The notes under the pieces: generated by a model
Seen by the model: the letters and a program-made list of their open reading frames with translations, nothing else
What the model was told of the DNA's origin: nothing
The model's database searches: none
Shown: in pieces, positions 44,056-53,865 of the stretch
How positions within the stretch are numbered: position 1 is the stretch's first letter
How the letters are laid out: each line of letters begins with the position of its first letter
Made by a program: the position numbers and the translations under genes
DNA from: Bathynomus jamesi
Lineage: Eukaryota > Arthropoda > Malacostraca > Isopoda > Cirolanidae
Assembly: GCA_023014485.1 (NCBI GenBank)
Contig: JAJOZX010000944.1
Span: 467,501-531,500, forward strand
Length of the DNA: 64,000 bases
Reading direction: 5' to 3'

Positions 44056-44755
44056 GAATAACCTTCCTATTGTAATCAAACGAGCATCATCCCTTTCTAG
44101 TTTCAAATCTCGCTTAAAAACTCATCTTAGTAATCTTGGCAGGAAATTATGTAAACACATTCCCAAATTTCAAGAGTGGTGTAATCTTCAGTATTCTCAC
44201 TGTCACATCACCTTCGCTCATATAACGTGGAATCGGTCCAGTGTGTAACAGTTTTATGGCATATATGTAAGTATGTGAGTAGACATACATACATACATAC
44301 ATTCATACAGTATTTAAGACTGCCTAAACCAGTGATGCACAAACCCTGGCCCGCGGGCCAAATGTGTCCCCCACGGGTCTTTTCAATTCAATGAAAAAGT
44401 TAGAATATAAAAGTGACCCAATTTATGATTTAGATGGAAAGTAAGTAGGCTAATACATTTAGTTATTTTCTTCGCTTGGCCCTCACATCAAAAACGTTTG
44501 CGCACCACTGGCCTAAACAGTGTAGTATTTAGTTGTATAGATGAATAATTTTTTGTTCGATAACGCCGTTATTTTATTTGGAAACTTAATTTTGTCAGAT
44601 CTTCAAAAATTGTTATACTTACCTTGTGTTTCCATACAAATTTCAATAAAATTTTTACATTATTCTTTAGTGTTTAGCGTTCAGTCTTTTATCGATTTAT
44701 GTTACGATGTTATGGGATTTTTATCCTACCAGTAAAGCTTATTATTATCATCCTC
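44052..44755 (+). pseudogene. LINE-C 3' end with C-terminal codons
   Basis: The plus frame reads RNNLPIVIKRASSLSSFKSR then LKTHLSNLGRKLCKHIPKFQ and EWCNLQYSHCHI up to a stop near 44249. This is the C-terminal W/R-N-LP...S...FK..L pattern of CR1/L2-type LINE proteins. A CATA-repeat and a long 3' untranslated region follow. It ends TTATGGGATTTTTATCC, ACCAGTAAAGCTTATTATTA at about 44750. The 3' UTR is interrupted by a hAT MITE at 44330-44510. The 5' part is truncated right after the (GA)n tract. Confidence 0.72.
44330..44510. mobile_element. hAT MITE with TSD GCCTAAAC
   Basis: The exact duplication GCCTAAAC lies at 44322-44329 and 44511-44518. Ends CAGTGATGCACAAACC and complement CAGTGGTGCGCAAACG. 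GC-rich CCCGCGGGCC near the left end. 181 bp, non-coding. Confidence 0.9.
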
Positions 44756-45214
44756 ATTTATTTAATCTTTTATAAATTTATCAAATATTTTTATTATTGC
44801 ATTATGTAGAAAATTTTTAAATTAGTGACGTAGGTGTCTTCTTATCACAGAAACGTAGTTTCTGAAAAAAGTACGCCCACAAACATAGAACTTCTACAAA
44901 GCATAAAAAAATAATCTTAATTGGTAATTTTTGCTTTTCTTTGTATTTTTTTCTTTATTGTGACCGTAATAATAAAACTTTATAAAATAAACCTCAGTAT
45001 TGTGATTAGTAATTTTTTATGCTCTTTTTGGGGGAATTTTATGTTTATAGGTGAACATTTTTCCGAAACTGTACAAAGCTAAATTCTAACTAATTTAACA
45101 ACTAAACAACCAAAATGTCACTTGACAAGTGAAACTTTCATCTCGAGAGTCTTGTCTTTTGCCCGTTATCCATTCTCGAGAAGTTAGAAGTGTTCAGTTT
45201 CAATGAACCATAGC
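44756..45214. other. No feature
   Basis: AT-rich sequence without recognised repeats. Confidence 0.45.
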
Positions 45215-45415
45215 AGAAAACAGACTCAACGACTACCTGGCCAGTTCCTGCGTGCTAAAAGAGAGTAATCCTCTAAAATTTTACAAGATTCATCAGCCAA
45301 AATATCCCAGTAAGGTTTCTTTGGCACATAATTACCTACTTACATATTACATCCACCACAGTTGAGCGCTTATTTAATACTGGTGGCAAAATCTTCCGTC
45401 CCGAGAGACACTAAT
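45215..45415 (+). pseudogene. hAT transposase C-terminal relic
   Basis: The plus strand reads RLNDYLASSCVLKESNPLKF, YKIHQPKYPSKVSLAHNYLL, and after a frameshift ITSTTVERLFNTGGKIFRPE. This is the hATC domain (NPL.WW...YP.L..LA..YL.IP.TS...ERLFS..G). It is isolated with no TIR found, so it is a relic of a separate hAT family. Confidence 0.72.
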
Positions 45416-45548
45416 ACAAAAAATAAAGAAAATCTACAGTAAATATTAAAATCACTGAACAATTTTGAAGATGTTTACATCGTTTGAAAAGTAACGATAG
45501 TGTTTAAAATTTCCGGAAAATTTCACTGAATTTATTTCCCTATATCAA

Positions 45549-45795
45549 CCGGGTGTGCATAAAGTAACGCGAGTGAAGAGACAAATCTGATTTGAATTAT
45601 ATTAACGCGAGTGAACATGGACGAGTAATATGTATTTATTACATGTACTTTATAACAACTGTATAATCCATAGTAAGGTTTATAAGAGATGTTGAAAATG
45701 TTTTTACGAGTTAAAAAACAAGTTGAAACTAGTTTAAACCAGTTCAAATCGGATTTCTCTCTTCACTTGTGTTACGGTACTTTGTACATACCCTG
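45549..45795. mobile_element. Mariner-type MITE with ~50-bp TIRs
   Basis: The left arm GGGTGTGCATAAAGTAACGC and the right complement CAGGGTATGTACAAAGTACC continue as GTGAAGAGA, AATC and GATTTGAA in both. TA follows the right end; the left flank is eroded. About 247 bp. Confidence 0.68.
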
Positions 45796-45799
45796 TAAT

Positions 45800-46286
45800 T
45801 TACCTTCAAGACCAAGTAATGTAAAAGAATTTTCTTAACAACAACGTTATTGTAAGAAATATCAATTTATATATTTATGAGTACTTTCCTATGTATTCAT
45901 ACTTATACTCAGTGAATCAAAATATATACTAATGTTGAGGGATGATTTGTATTTATTTAAATACAGAGTATTATTTGTATTCATATTTGTTTTATTCACT
46001 TTATTACTCATACCAAGTATATATATATATATATATATATGGAATATCACAATGATCAAGCGTGATAGTCCATCTATGGGACTTCATTGCAATATCAGAT
46101 AGATTTGAATTAAAAGCTGCCATTTGCTCGAGTGCAGGAAAGTTAATACGTAAAACACCAGTAGGCGCGAAAGCGATGAAATACTCGCTGGGGTGTATTA
46201 ACTTTTATCCTGTTGTAGCTCAGCAGCAGTGCCTGCAACGTTTCATCATGTATGCGGCCCTGGGTTCGAATTATGGGGTTTTAAAT

Positions 46287-46340
<54 letters not shown>
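45800..46340. other. Unique sequence and (TA)n
   Basis: (TA)n lies at 46018-46040 and 46292-46340. The frame 46062-46355 has no recognisable similarity. Confidence 0.5.
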
Positions 46341-46343
<3 letters not shown>

Positions 46344-46753
46344 GGTGGGCCGTAAGTTTCCATACATAGCAAAATTTAAATTAGGGTCTTCACGTGCGTC
46401 GGTATTTGGATCAGCAGTTTCCGGATGCTTGGATTGGTCGGCGTGGTCCTGTGGAGTGGCCTCCCAGATCCCCAGATCTCACCCCCCTTGATTTCTATCT
46501 TTGGGGGCACTTGAAGGCCATGGTGTATCAGGAAAAGATACGAGACATAAATCATCTAAAGGAACGTATCACCAACGCCATTACAAGCATAACGTCAACT
46601 GTGCTAATGCGTGTTCATCAACAGTGGGGAACACGTATTGAAATGTGTTTTCAAAACAATGGCAACCATGTAGAGCATATTATATAAATAAAAATGGTTG
46701 TCCATAAAAAAATGTTTATTTTTCCTATGTATGGAAACTTACGGCCCACCCTG
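46341..46753 (+). mobile_element. Mariner deletion derivative, copy 1
   Basis: It begins CAGGGTGGGCCGTAAGTTTC and ends with the complement; TA on both sides within (TA)n. 413 bp. It is nearly identical to 53456-53868: by eye two substitutions, both near the left end. It keeps only the transposase C-terminus. Confidence 0.9.
46394..46687 (+). CDS. Mariner transposase C-terminal fragment
   Basis: 97 codons read from a GTG, so no native start exists here. LDQQFPDAWIGRRGPVEWPP is followed by RSPDLTPLDFYLWGHLKAMV, the mariner-superfamily block around the third catalytic residue (RSPDLTPLDF, with Asp in SPD). Then a helix (INHLKERITNAITSI) and the natural C-terminus. The N-terminal DNA-binding domains and the first two catalytic acids are deleted. 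The identical frame occurs at 53509-53802. Confidence 0.82.
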   Translation: MRRYLDQQFPDAWIGRRGPVEWPPRSPDLTPLDFYLWGHLKAMVYQEKIRDINHLKERITNAITSITSTVLMRVHQQWGTRIEMCFQNNGNHVEHII

Positions 46754-46786
<33 letters not shown>

Positions 46787-47131
46787 TTTAATCAGTACAC
46801 AACAATCTATATCGGTGTCAGTGACTCGCTGCTACGAAGCCAGAGAGAATGAACACCCTCAATCATCCCGATCTCGCTATTTGAGTTAGAATGAGAGCTT
46901 GTTGTTTCTTACCGTATTGAGCGGCAGTCGTTTGGGATCAATCCAAGAGTGGTTGCATTGCTGGTTATTGCTAAACAAGTTTTCCTATTCGGTCAGTCAG
47001 TAAAGTTATACTCTGACAAATAATTCAGCTAGTTCAGAGATTTAACAGCTACTTTACTGAACTAATTTTTTATGTGGAATGCTCAAGGGAGGATAAAATT
47101 GATTACAAATGTGGATTCCACAAAAGACATT
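46754..47131. other. (GT)n and unique sequence
   Basis: (TA)n followed by (GT)n at 46754-46787. Nothing else was recognised. Confidence 0.5.
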
Positions 47132-47334
47132 GGAGCTATTGAAGAATAGGGACCCCAGCCTTCTTTAGTTAGCTTTATAAGGCTAACTAACGAAAATATC
47201 ATGACCTAACCTAACCAATCGTCAAGGGCGTACAGTTAACTTAACGATTGGTTAGGTTAGGTCGTGATATTTTCGTTAGTTAGCCTTATAAAGCTAACTA
47301 AAGAAGGCTGGGGTACTTATTCTTCAATAGCTCC
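47132..47334. repeat. Palindrome P2, ~95-bp arms
   Basis: The whole 203 bp folds: the arms run from GGAGCTATTGAAGAATAGGG to its complement, with only a few mismatches. The core GTTAGGTCGTGATATTTTCG is shared with P1 and P3. The 13-mer GGAGCTATTGAAG occurs at the left edge, again just outside the right edge (about 47340-47352), and as complement at the right edge, so the arms appear to include target-site sequence. Confidence 0.82.
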
Positions 47335-47352
47335 AAGACGGAGCTATTGAAG

Positions 47353-47861
47353 ACATTTGACAAAGACAGCCTCATTTCTCGTGAGAAATTAATTTTATCA
47401 CTTAAATAAAATGGAAACTTAGTTGAAGGAAATAATTATGTGGGAAACATTCTCAGAAAGGTGTACTCACTGCCTTTTTATCTTCCTATTACTTTCTCCG
47501 TAATAATAATAATAATAATAATAAATATAAAATAGATAATGCTTCAAGTTATAAGTTTGTTATAATAAGCACGAACGATAGTTTAGCATAATTTAAGTTT
47601 AGAAATTACATTCGAAACTTGAAATAAAAGGAAATTGTAATTTTACACACACGCGTACACAAAAGCGCACACACACACATTATATATATATATATATATA
47701 TAGAAAACTTTATCCTTCTATAGTAAGAAGATATAAAATGATGTTATACGTGATATTCATCGAAAAAAAATAAAATCACGTATGATAAATTTATAAATCT
47801 ATAAAAGAATAAAACCTAAACATCAGTTAATCAACATAATTATACACACACACACACACAC

Positions 47862-47902
<41 letters not shown>
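47353..47902. other. (AAT)n, (CA)n, (TA)n and unique sequence
   Basis: (AAT)n lies at 47503-47523, (CA)n near 47670-47682 and 47846-47862, and (TA)n at 47683-47702 and 47873-47893. No gene. Confidence 0.55.
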
Positions 47903-47903
<1 letters not shown>

Positions 47904-48650
47904 CTTACAAAGGTTCCGCGCTATGATTCCTCATTTCGCGAAGGTCAAGCTTGTCGCCCCTCCTCTCGAGTTGGCTTGGTGAAGTAGTGAGTTGGTTTCT
48001 TGCGCACTCCACCTCACATAGCCAGGTACGCCCGGCTCATCGGGGATTGTTCTGAGCCAGGCGTCTAGTCTTCTTTTGAAGATGTCCACTGCAACTCCCT
48101 TCGGGTTTTTTAGGTCTTTGGGCAGCTGATTAAACAGTTTTGGTCCTCTCACCACAAAACTATTTTCTTTCAGGGTTAAGGATGTTCCGTGTCTCGCTTT
48201 CAGTTTGGGAATACACAATCTACCGTTTCTACTTTCCACTATTGTTTGGGAAGTTATAGTGTTTAGAGTAAGATTAGAGACTAGTTTCTCCATTATTTTC
48301 GAAGTGTAAATAATGATATATCTCTCTCTTCTCCTTTCCAGTGAATATAGGTCTAGTTCGCGTAACCTTTCCCAGTAATTTAGTTCTTTGCACCCGTTGA
48401 TCTTGGCTGTGAAGCTTCTCTGGATCCCTTCCAGCTGTCTAATGTCTTTTTTTTTATATGGGGATGTTAGGACCGAGCGCTATTCCAATTTGGGTATGAT
48501 CAGGGTTTTCAGTAGAGGAATCATTACATTCCTATCCCTTCGTTTAAAGGTTCTCAATATCTGTCCCGTTATTCTCTTTGCTCTGTTTACTGCTATCTTA
48601 TTTTATGTTTCAAATTTCGCATCATCTGTCATTACAATCCCTAAATCTTT
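47903..48650 (-). pseudogene. LINE-B copy, C-terminal half and 3' end
   Basis: On the minus strand: TDDAKFET, stop, NKIAVNRAKRITGQILRTFK, RDRNVMIPLLKTLIIPKLE, stop, SYK-like KKDIRQLEGIQRSFTAKING, CKELNYWERLRELDLYSLER, then the open frame 48293-47931 (MEKLVSNLTLNTITSQTIVE ... NQLPKDLK ... WLRTIPDEPGVPGYV ... GGATSLTFAK, stop). The 3' end is CAAGCTTGACCTTCGCG, AATGAGGAATCATAGCGCGG, AACCTTTGTAAGGTGTGTG, then (TA)n. Only two in-frame stops: the best-preserved LINE-B 3' half here. Confidence 0.83.
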
Positions 48651-48656
48651 ATATAT

Positions 48657-48705
<49 letters not shown>

Positions 48706-48735
48706 ATTATAATATTATATATATATATATATATA
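48651..48735. repeat. (TA)n with TTATTATTA interruption
   Basis: About 85 bp of mostly TA repeats between LINE-B and the mariner foldback. Confidence 0.9.
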
Positions 48736-48849
48736 CGAGAGGCGGTCAGAAAATAAGTTTACACGGCGTATAATTTCGTAACTAAAGGACTTACATTGAT
48801 TATGTTTGTATCAGGTGAATTTGTTAATAATTATTGTTGTTGTTGTTGG

Positions 48850-49298
48850 TTAGCCGATCAGCCCACCCTGATCGAGCAAGCCGGCGGCACGCAGGTAACC
48901 GATCGCCCTCTCCGGAGTGGACCAGAGGTTCAGCGCACTAGTGATGTTGTGTTGTGTTCGTTGTTGCGCTAGAGCGGTACAGTCTGTCATAATGTGTTCA
49001 ATTGTTTGTGGTGTGTCCTGGCACAGGTGGCAGGTGTCGTCTGTGGAGTTGTTTAGTCTGTGTTTATATGTCTGTAAGTTGGGGTGATGTCCACATCGGA
49101 ATCGTACTAAGTTAACTCGATCCGATCTGCTCAGGCTGGTCTTTGACCTGTTAATGGGTGGCGGCTTCGCACCTAGGACCGCATTCGGACCGAGTCGTGT
49201 CAGTGCTTTGTGGGTTAGGTGATAGGTGTGTGTGTGTGTATGTGTTTTCTGTGTGATGTCTGTGGGGCGTGGTATGGAATGGAGTATTTGGTTATAAT
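48850..49298 (-). pseudogene. LINE-D C-terminal zinc-knuckle region
   Basis: The minus frame reads THKALTRLGPNAVLGAKPPP, SRSDRVNLVRFRCGHHPNLQ, TDDTCHLCQDTPQTIEHIMT, DC, then ERAIGYLRAAGLLDQ before a stop. The C..C.....H....C arrangement after an R.G..P.L..Y motif is the typical end of jockey/I-like RT proteins. Upstream it is cut by the hAT MITE at 49299-49501. Confidence 0.8.
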
Positions 49299-49501
49299 TA
49301 GGCTGACCATATTTCCTTGAGACAAAAACGGGACATTGGGATGGCAAAAAAGGGACGGGGGTTATGTAATATTCTGTATTCATGAAAAAGTAAGTACATA
49401 AACATATTGAGCTTACAATTATTCTTCAGTGACAGAACCCATACAGAACCCATAAAAAAAACGGTACTGTCCCGTTCAAAACGGTACGTATGGTCAGCCT
49501 A
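49299..49501. mobile_element. hAT MITE with TSD GTTATAAT
   Basis: The exact duplication GTTATAAT lies at 49291-49298 and 49502-49509. Ends TAGGCTGACCATATTTCC and complement TAGGCTGACCATACGTACC. The inner GGGACA/TGTCCC-like motifs are inverted. 203 bp. Confidence 0.9.
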
Positions 49502-49857
49502 GTTATAATGTCTCTCTGGTGTTACCTTAATGGTGCGAGGTGTCGGCAGAGCTGGGCAGTATTTAAATACGTATTTAAATACATTTGTGTATTTAGAACT
49601 GTATTTATAAATACATTGTTTTTCATGTATTTAAATATAGTATTTAAATACTTTAATGAGTATTTAAATACAATGTATTTAAATACTCAAAATATAAAAA
49701 TGTAAATACTTTTACTGGTTTAATACACGTTCTGTACTAGCACAGTACGACGCGTCGACAGTGTAGTACAGCATGGTTCATGTTTCAACGTGTCAGTTCA
49801 ATCAGTTGTGTGCCACTCTTAGTCGAAAGCGGTTGATTTCTTTATCGTGTGCGTGTC

Positions 49858-50142
49858 ATGGCTTCAACAAGCAAATCTGGTGAATCAAACAGTGATATAT
49901 CTGCAGATAACAATTTAGTGCACCCTCTGTTTGATGGAAAATACTTTAAAATTAAATCTAAAGACGGTAATAAGGTAAAGTGCACCTGCTTGCTGTGTAA
50001 ACACGAAGTCTCTGCTGCAAGCAATGCTACAACGAATCTGTACACTCATCTGAAGGTAAGTGTTTTCTTAGACATCAAAAAATATCTTGAAATTGACCGA
50101 ATAATCGTACAAAACGGCTCTGCATTAAGTGGGCCTGTGTAA
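49858..50142 (+). pseudogene. hAT transposase first exon with BED finger
   Basis: The ATG at 49858 gives MASTSKSGESNSDISADNNL, then FDGKYFKIKSKDG and VKCTCLLCKHEVSAASNATT, NLYTHLK: a BED-type zinc finger with C-x2-C and a terminal histidine. Directly after HLK comes AAGGTAAGT (GT at 50056), a consensus 5' splice site, so the remaining codons to 50142 are probably intron. Partner exon sequence lies at 50190-50400. Confidence 0.75.
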
Positions 50143-50189
50143 CTAACTCGTTGCAATCAATCCAATTTGCGATGGAAAATTCATTGATG

Positions 50190-50400
50190 AAAAAGCTTTT
50201 AAAATCGTCTGATCTGTTCCTCCACTATGACACGACATTACCATCTTCGGCACCGGTAGAGCAAATATTCTCATTCGCGGGAATCACTTTGACTCCCAAA
50301 AGAACTCTCCCAAAAGAAACTCTCTTTCAGACAAAACTTTTGAAAGATTGGTTTTGATCCGCAGCAACCGTGAAATAAAAGAGAATTCGTAAGGTGCCTT
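50190..50400 (+). pseudogene. hAT transposase C-terminal end
   Basis: KLLKSSDLFLHYDTTLPSSA then PVEQIFSFAGITLTPKR matches the hATC dimerisation domain (TLPSSAPVERLFS..G..LTPKR). After a short tandem duplication of CTCCCAAAAGAA the frame shifts to NSLSDKTFERLVLIRSNREI and ends at a stop near 50390. The break makes it non-functional unless the duplication is an assembly artefact. Confidence 0.75.
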
Positions 50401-50816
50401 ATGTTTATGTTTACGTCTTATGTTTACGTTTATGTCTCATCTACTCATTAATTGTTACTCATTTTGCAATGATATAATGAGTATAATATGTCACTGGTTG
50501 AACATCGTAAGTTCTAAGTTCTTTTGTTTTTGTTTTGTTCTAAAAAGGGAAATATATAATCAGAAATTAGATTGTACTATTTCTTTATCCTTTATCAATC
50601 ATTTTATATTGTTGTTACTCATGAATTAGTGAATGCATATGTTAAAATTTGTATGTATTTAAAATGTATTTACAAATGTATTTAAATACAATTGATGTAT
50701 TTTGTATTTAGTATCTAAATACATTCGTAAAATGTATTTAGTATTTAAATACATTTCTCCCATGTATTTAGTATTTAGTATTTAAATACATTCAATGTAT
50801 TTATTGCCCAGCTCTG

Positions 50817-51823
50817 GGTGTCGGTGCATGATTGTACATGTAGTGGCAAGGGTGTTGTGGGTTAGTTGTCGCTGCTGCCATGAATTGTGTTCCCCTCATG
50901 TCTAAATGTTCCCTAACTTTCAGTATTTTTGTTTCTGTGTGCAGGTGTTCTATTGGTTTGTTTGAGTGCATCCTGTAATGATACGAAGTGCGTTGTTTTG
51001 TATTGTCTGTAAGGTGTTCATGTGTGTGTTTGAGATAATGAGTGCCCAGCATGGGCTAGCATAGTTCATAACTGAGCGAATATATTGTTTGTATACGAGT
51101 GATGTTGTTTCCTGCTGGTGTCCAAAGTTTGTGCCTGTTAGTACCCTAAGCGTGTTAAGTCTTGACGTACATTTGAATGATGTGTTGTATGTGACCCTAA
51201 GTATTTTGGTCCTGTGAGTGTGTGGAATGTTCGTGTTGTTTAGTGTAAGCTGTGGAGTTATCTGGTGTTCTTTTGTGTTGCTTGTAAGCAAGGTGATGGT
51301 TGATTTTGTGGGCACTACTTTGAGTCTATTGTGTGAGAGCCAGTCTTGTATACTGTTTATGTATGTTTGTAGGTTGTTTGTAGCGCTGTCGATGTTGTTG
51401 TGGGTGGATGTTAGAGTGATGTCGTCTGCATATGATGATAAGGTAAGCGTGTTATCTATGGGTGTTGGAATGTCATGCATGTATAAGTTGAAGAGTGTTG
51501 GTGAGAGAACAGAGCCTTGAGGGACCCGTTCGGAAAAAGCTTGTTTTGGGATGACTTGCCATTAAATGTGACATGTATCTTCCTGAAAGATAGTTGCTCA
51601 GCCACCTTTTGGTGTTATTGTGCATGTTTGTGTTGAGTATTTTGTTTATGAGAGGGAAGCGTAGGATAGCATCAAATGCTTTACTAATGTCTATTGTTGC
51701 TAATAGTGTACGTTGAGCTGGTCGTCTGGAGTTGATGCCATCCATGATGTGCTGCGTGAGGTTAGTGAGTAATGTCGTGGTTGAGTGGTGAGGTCTGAAT
51801 CCATGTTGAGTAGGCGATAGTGG
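50817..51823 (-). pseudogene. LINE-D reverse transcriptase region
   Basis: On the minus strand: TQHGFRPHHSTTTLLTNLTQ (about 51750-51810), MDGINSRRPAQRTLLATIDI and SKAFDAI (catalytic A-box, near 51690), a frameshift near 51540, FTNTLQLIHA/SYADDITLTSTHN (catalytic ADD box, near 51430), QDWLSHNRLKVVPTKSTITL, YKQYIRSVMNYASPCWAL, NALRIITGCT and a C-terminal part up to HPCHYMYNHAPTPR at the hAT boundary. At least two frameshifts. The order and motifs fit jockey/I-like LINEs. Confidence 0.8.
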
Positions 51824-51952
51824 TATGTGTGGGTTGGTGGTATGTGTGGGTTGGTGGTATGTGTGGGTTGGTGGTATGTAAGATTAGTTAATCATTGTTG
51901 GCAACACTGCACGTGGATTCGGCTGCCATCTACCGTACGTTGGTTATATGAG

Positions 51953-52290
51953 TCAGTTGAACATGGCGGCCCGACTGGAACAGTGCCCTCCCTTACGGAG
52001 CAGTCCAGGACGTTTATGTTTAATGGCCACTCGTAAACGTTCCAGTGTTGAACAGTATGCAGCTGCATTGATTGTTGTACCTTTTTGCATGAAGTCTGCG
52101 AGCAAAACGCCTTTGTGGTCCCAAAACACGGTAACCATCACTTTGCCAGCGGACTTCACAATCTTGAACTTCTTTGGTCGCGGGGACTCAGGGTGTTCCC
52201 ATTCCATGCTGGCACGTTTTGTTTCCGGAGTACGGTGATGAACCTATGTCTCGCTTCCTGTGACAATGCGCTCGAGAAATTCTTGACCAC
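51953..52290 (-). pseudogene. Mos1-like mariner transposase centre
   Basis: The minus frame 52207-51953 reads MEWEHPESPRPKKFKIVKSA then GKVMVTVFWDHKGVLLADFM (second catalytic Asp region, FWD..G), TTINAAAYCSTLERLRVAIK and KRPGLLRKGG. It runs into the inverted arm. Upstream, in another frame, SVSGQEFLERIVTGSET is visible. The catalytic C-terminus is missing; the left arm replaces it. Confidence 0.8.
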
Positions 52291-52511
52291 TGACAGACTC
52301 GGAATATCGTTGCAGAAATAACAGGGCACTGTTCCAGTCGAGCCGCCATGTTCAACTGACTCATATAACCAATGTACGGTAAATGGCAGCCAAAGCGACG
52401 TGCAGTGTTTCCAACAATGATTAACGAATTCACCTGATCAAACATAGTCAATGTAAGTCCTTTCTTTACGAAATTATACGCAGTGTAAACTTATTTTCTG
52501 ACCACCCCTCG

Positions 52512-52569
52512 TGTATATATATATATATACTGTATATCGACCGCAGGTCGATCCTGAACTGTCGTTCAA

Positions 52570-52608
<39 letters not shown>

Positions 52609-52761
52609 CACACACACTGAAATTTGTTGGAAATCGTAAATACAATATTTGAAGATGTTGCAAATTCAATATAAAATTAAAAGAAAATTATGCAAATTTA
52701 GGCTTAAAATGAAAGAATAATGTTATGTAAAAAATTACACATCTGTATAACAACATATACA

Positions 52762-52797
<36 letters not shown>
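52512..52797. repeat. (TA)n and (CA)n tracts with spacer
   Basis: (TA)n lies at 52513-52530, 52591-52608 and 52764-52797; (CA)n lies at 52571-52590. Confidence 0.75.
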
Positions 52798-52803
<6 letters not shown>

Positions 52804-53074
52804 GTAAGCTTCCGCCCGAATTATTCATTCTGACGAAGGTCAAGCTTTTCACTCCACCTTAGACCTACAGTTTAACGTGGAATCCGAATCACGCCCCATC
52901 AGCAGCCCAGCGTCTTAACCACTAGGCCACCTAGGGTACCCATTTATCTACCAACCACTCTTCTTTATTGTGTGGAAGGATGAACAACTGGGTTTTGCTG
53001 CGCGCCGGCTGCCGTCGGGTCTCGAACCCGAGCCGATGGATTTGTAGTCAGCGACGCTAACCACTACACCAATG

Positions 53075-53078
<4 letters not shown>
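52798..53078 (-). repeat. Dimeric tRNA-derived SINE, full copy
   Basis: The minus strand has the first unit (TGGTGTAGTGGTTAGCGTCG A-box, GGGTTCGAGACCC B-box), the linker with AACCCAGTTGTTCATCC, the second unit (TGGCCTAGTGGTTAAGACGC) and the tail AAAAGCTTGACCTTCGTCAG. (TA)n lies on both sides. Confidence 0.85.
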
Positions 53079-53114
<36 letters not shown>

Positions 53115-53269
53115 TATATATACATACATACACACACACACAAATGTGCTTTAAAATCATAACGTATCACTGAACTAGTTACATGATAGGCAAAGATTAT
53201 GTGAAATTCAGAATACTGAAAAACGCATTTCTGCAGTTTTTAGAATTCGGAAATGTCTATGTATGATGC

Positions 53270-53405
53270 AGAGTTAAGATTAACAATATGTCTATTTAAG
53301 CGAGATTTGAAACTTCAGTGGGATGTTGCTCGTTTGATTAGAGTTCGAAGGTTATTCCATAACGAGGGAGTGACTTGTGATAGTGCCATTCTATTTGCAT
53401 GAGAT
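53270..53405 (-). pseudogene. LINE-C C-terminal fragment
   Basis: The minus strand encodes WNNLRTLIKRATSH, stop, SFKSRLN, aligning with the C-terminal codons of the copy at 44052-44250. It is short and bordered by (TA)n. Confidence 0.6.
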
Positions 53406-53455
53406 CGTCTCACGCTTGTTTGCAAGTCGTCATGATATATATATATATATATATA

Positions 53456-53865
53456 CAGGGTGGGCCGTAAGTTTCCATACATAGGAAAATTTAAATTATG
53501 GTCTTCACGTGCGTCGGTATTTGGATCAGCAGTTTCCGGATGCTTGGATTGGTCGGCGTGGTCCTGTGGAGTGGCCTCCCAGATCCCCAGATCTCACCCC
53601 CCTTGATTTCTATCTTTGGGGGCACTTGAAGGCCATGGTGTATCAGGAAAAGATACGAGACATAAATCATCTAAAGGAACGTATCACCAACGCCATTACA
53701 AGCATAACGTCAACTGTGCTAATGCGTGTTCATCAACAGTGGGGAACACGTATTGAAATGTGTTTTCAAAACAATGGCAACCATGTAGAGCATATTATAT
53801 AAATAAAAATGGTTGTCCATAAAAAAATGTTTATTTTTCCTATGTATGGAAACTTACGGCCCACC

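Larger units (their letters stand above)
49547..50816 (+). mobile_element. hAT deletion derivative with TSD GGTGTCGG
   Basis: The exact duplication GGTGTCGG lies at 49539-49546 and 50817-50824. Ends CAGAGCTGGGCAGTATTTAA and complement CAGAGCTGGGCAATAAATAC. Both subterminal regions are crowded with GTATTTAAATAC motifs. It keeps the first exon and the last part of a hAT transposase; the middle is deleted. The relic at 57096-57945 belongs to the same or a sister family. Confidence 0.9.
48837..51882 (-). mobile_element. LINE-D (jockey/I-like) inserted in the mariner foldback
   Basis: The 3' end at the left has a (CAA)n-type tail (TTG repeats on the plus strand, 48835-48848). Flanking GTTAATAATTATTGTTG and GTTAATCATTGTTG look like a 14-17-bp target duplication. 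Coding order from the right: RT upstream part, A-box, ADD box, C-terminal region, zinc-knuckle end. Two hAT elements are inserted (49299-49501 and 49547-50816). It is 5'-truncated near 51823, where a 17-bp tandem repeat (GTGGGTTGGTGGTATGT, about three to four copies) lies. Confidence 0.82.
48736..52511 (-). mobile_element. Mariner foldback element, host of a nested insertion
   Basis: The left end GGCGGTCAGAAAATAAGTTT and right complement GGTGGTCAGAAAATAAGTTT are inverted and remain similar for about 100 bp. The left arm stops at about 48837 where LINE-D begins and resumes at 51883 (GTTAATCATTGTTGGCAACA) to about 51988. The right arm spans 52323-52511. The arms duplicate the 5' end of a mariner up to its first codons (ATGGCGGCTCGACTGGAACA). 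The 334-bp centre holds a transposase fragment. Confidence 0.82.

Noticed and set aside
47132..47334. Telomere-like TTAGG repeats (GGTTAGGTTAGG)
   Set aside because: Only two units, part of a palindrome core shared with other loci; not a telomeric array.
49849..50142. Host BED-zinc-finger gene
   Set aside because: It lies inside an element with 8-bp TSD and hAT ends, so it is transposase sequence.
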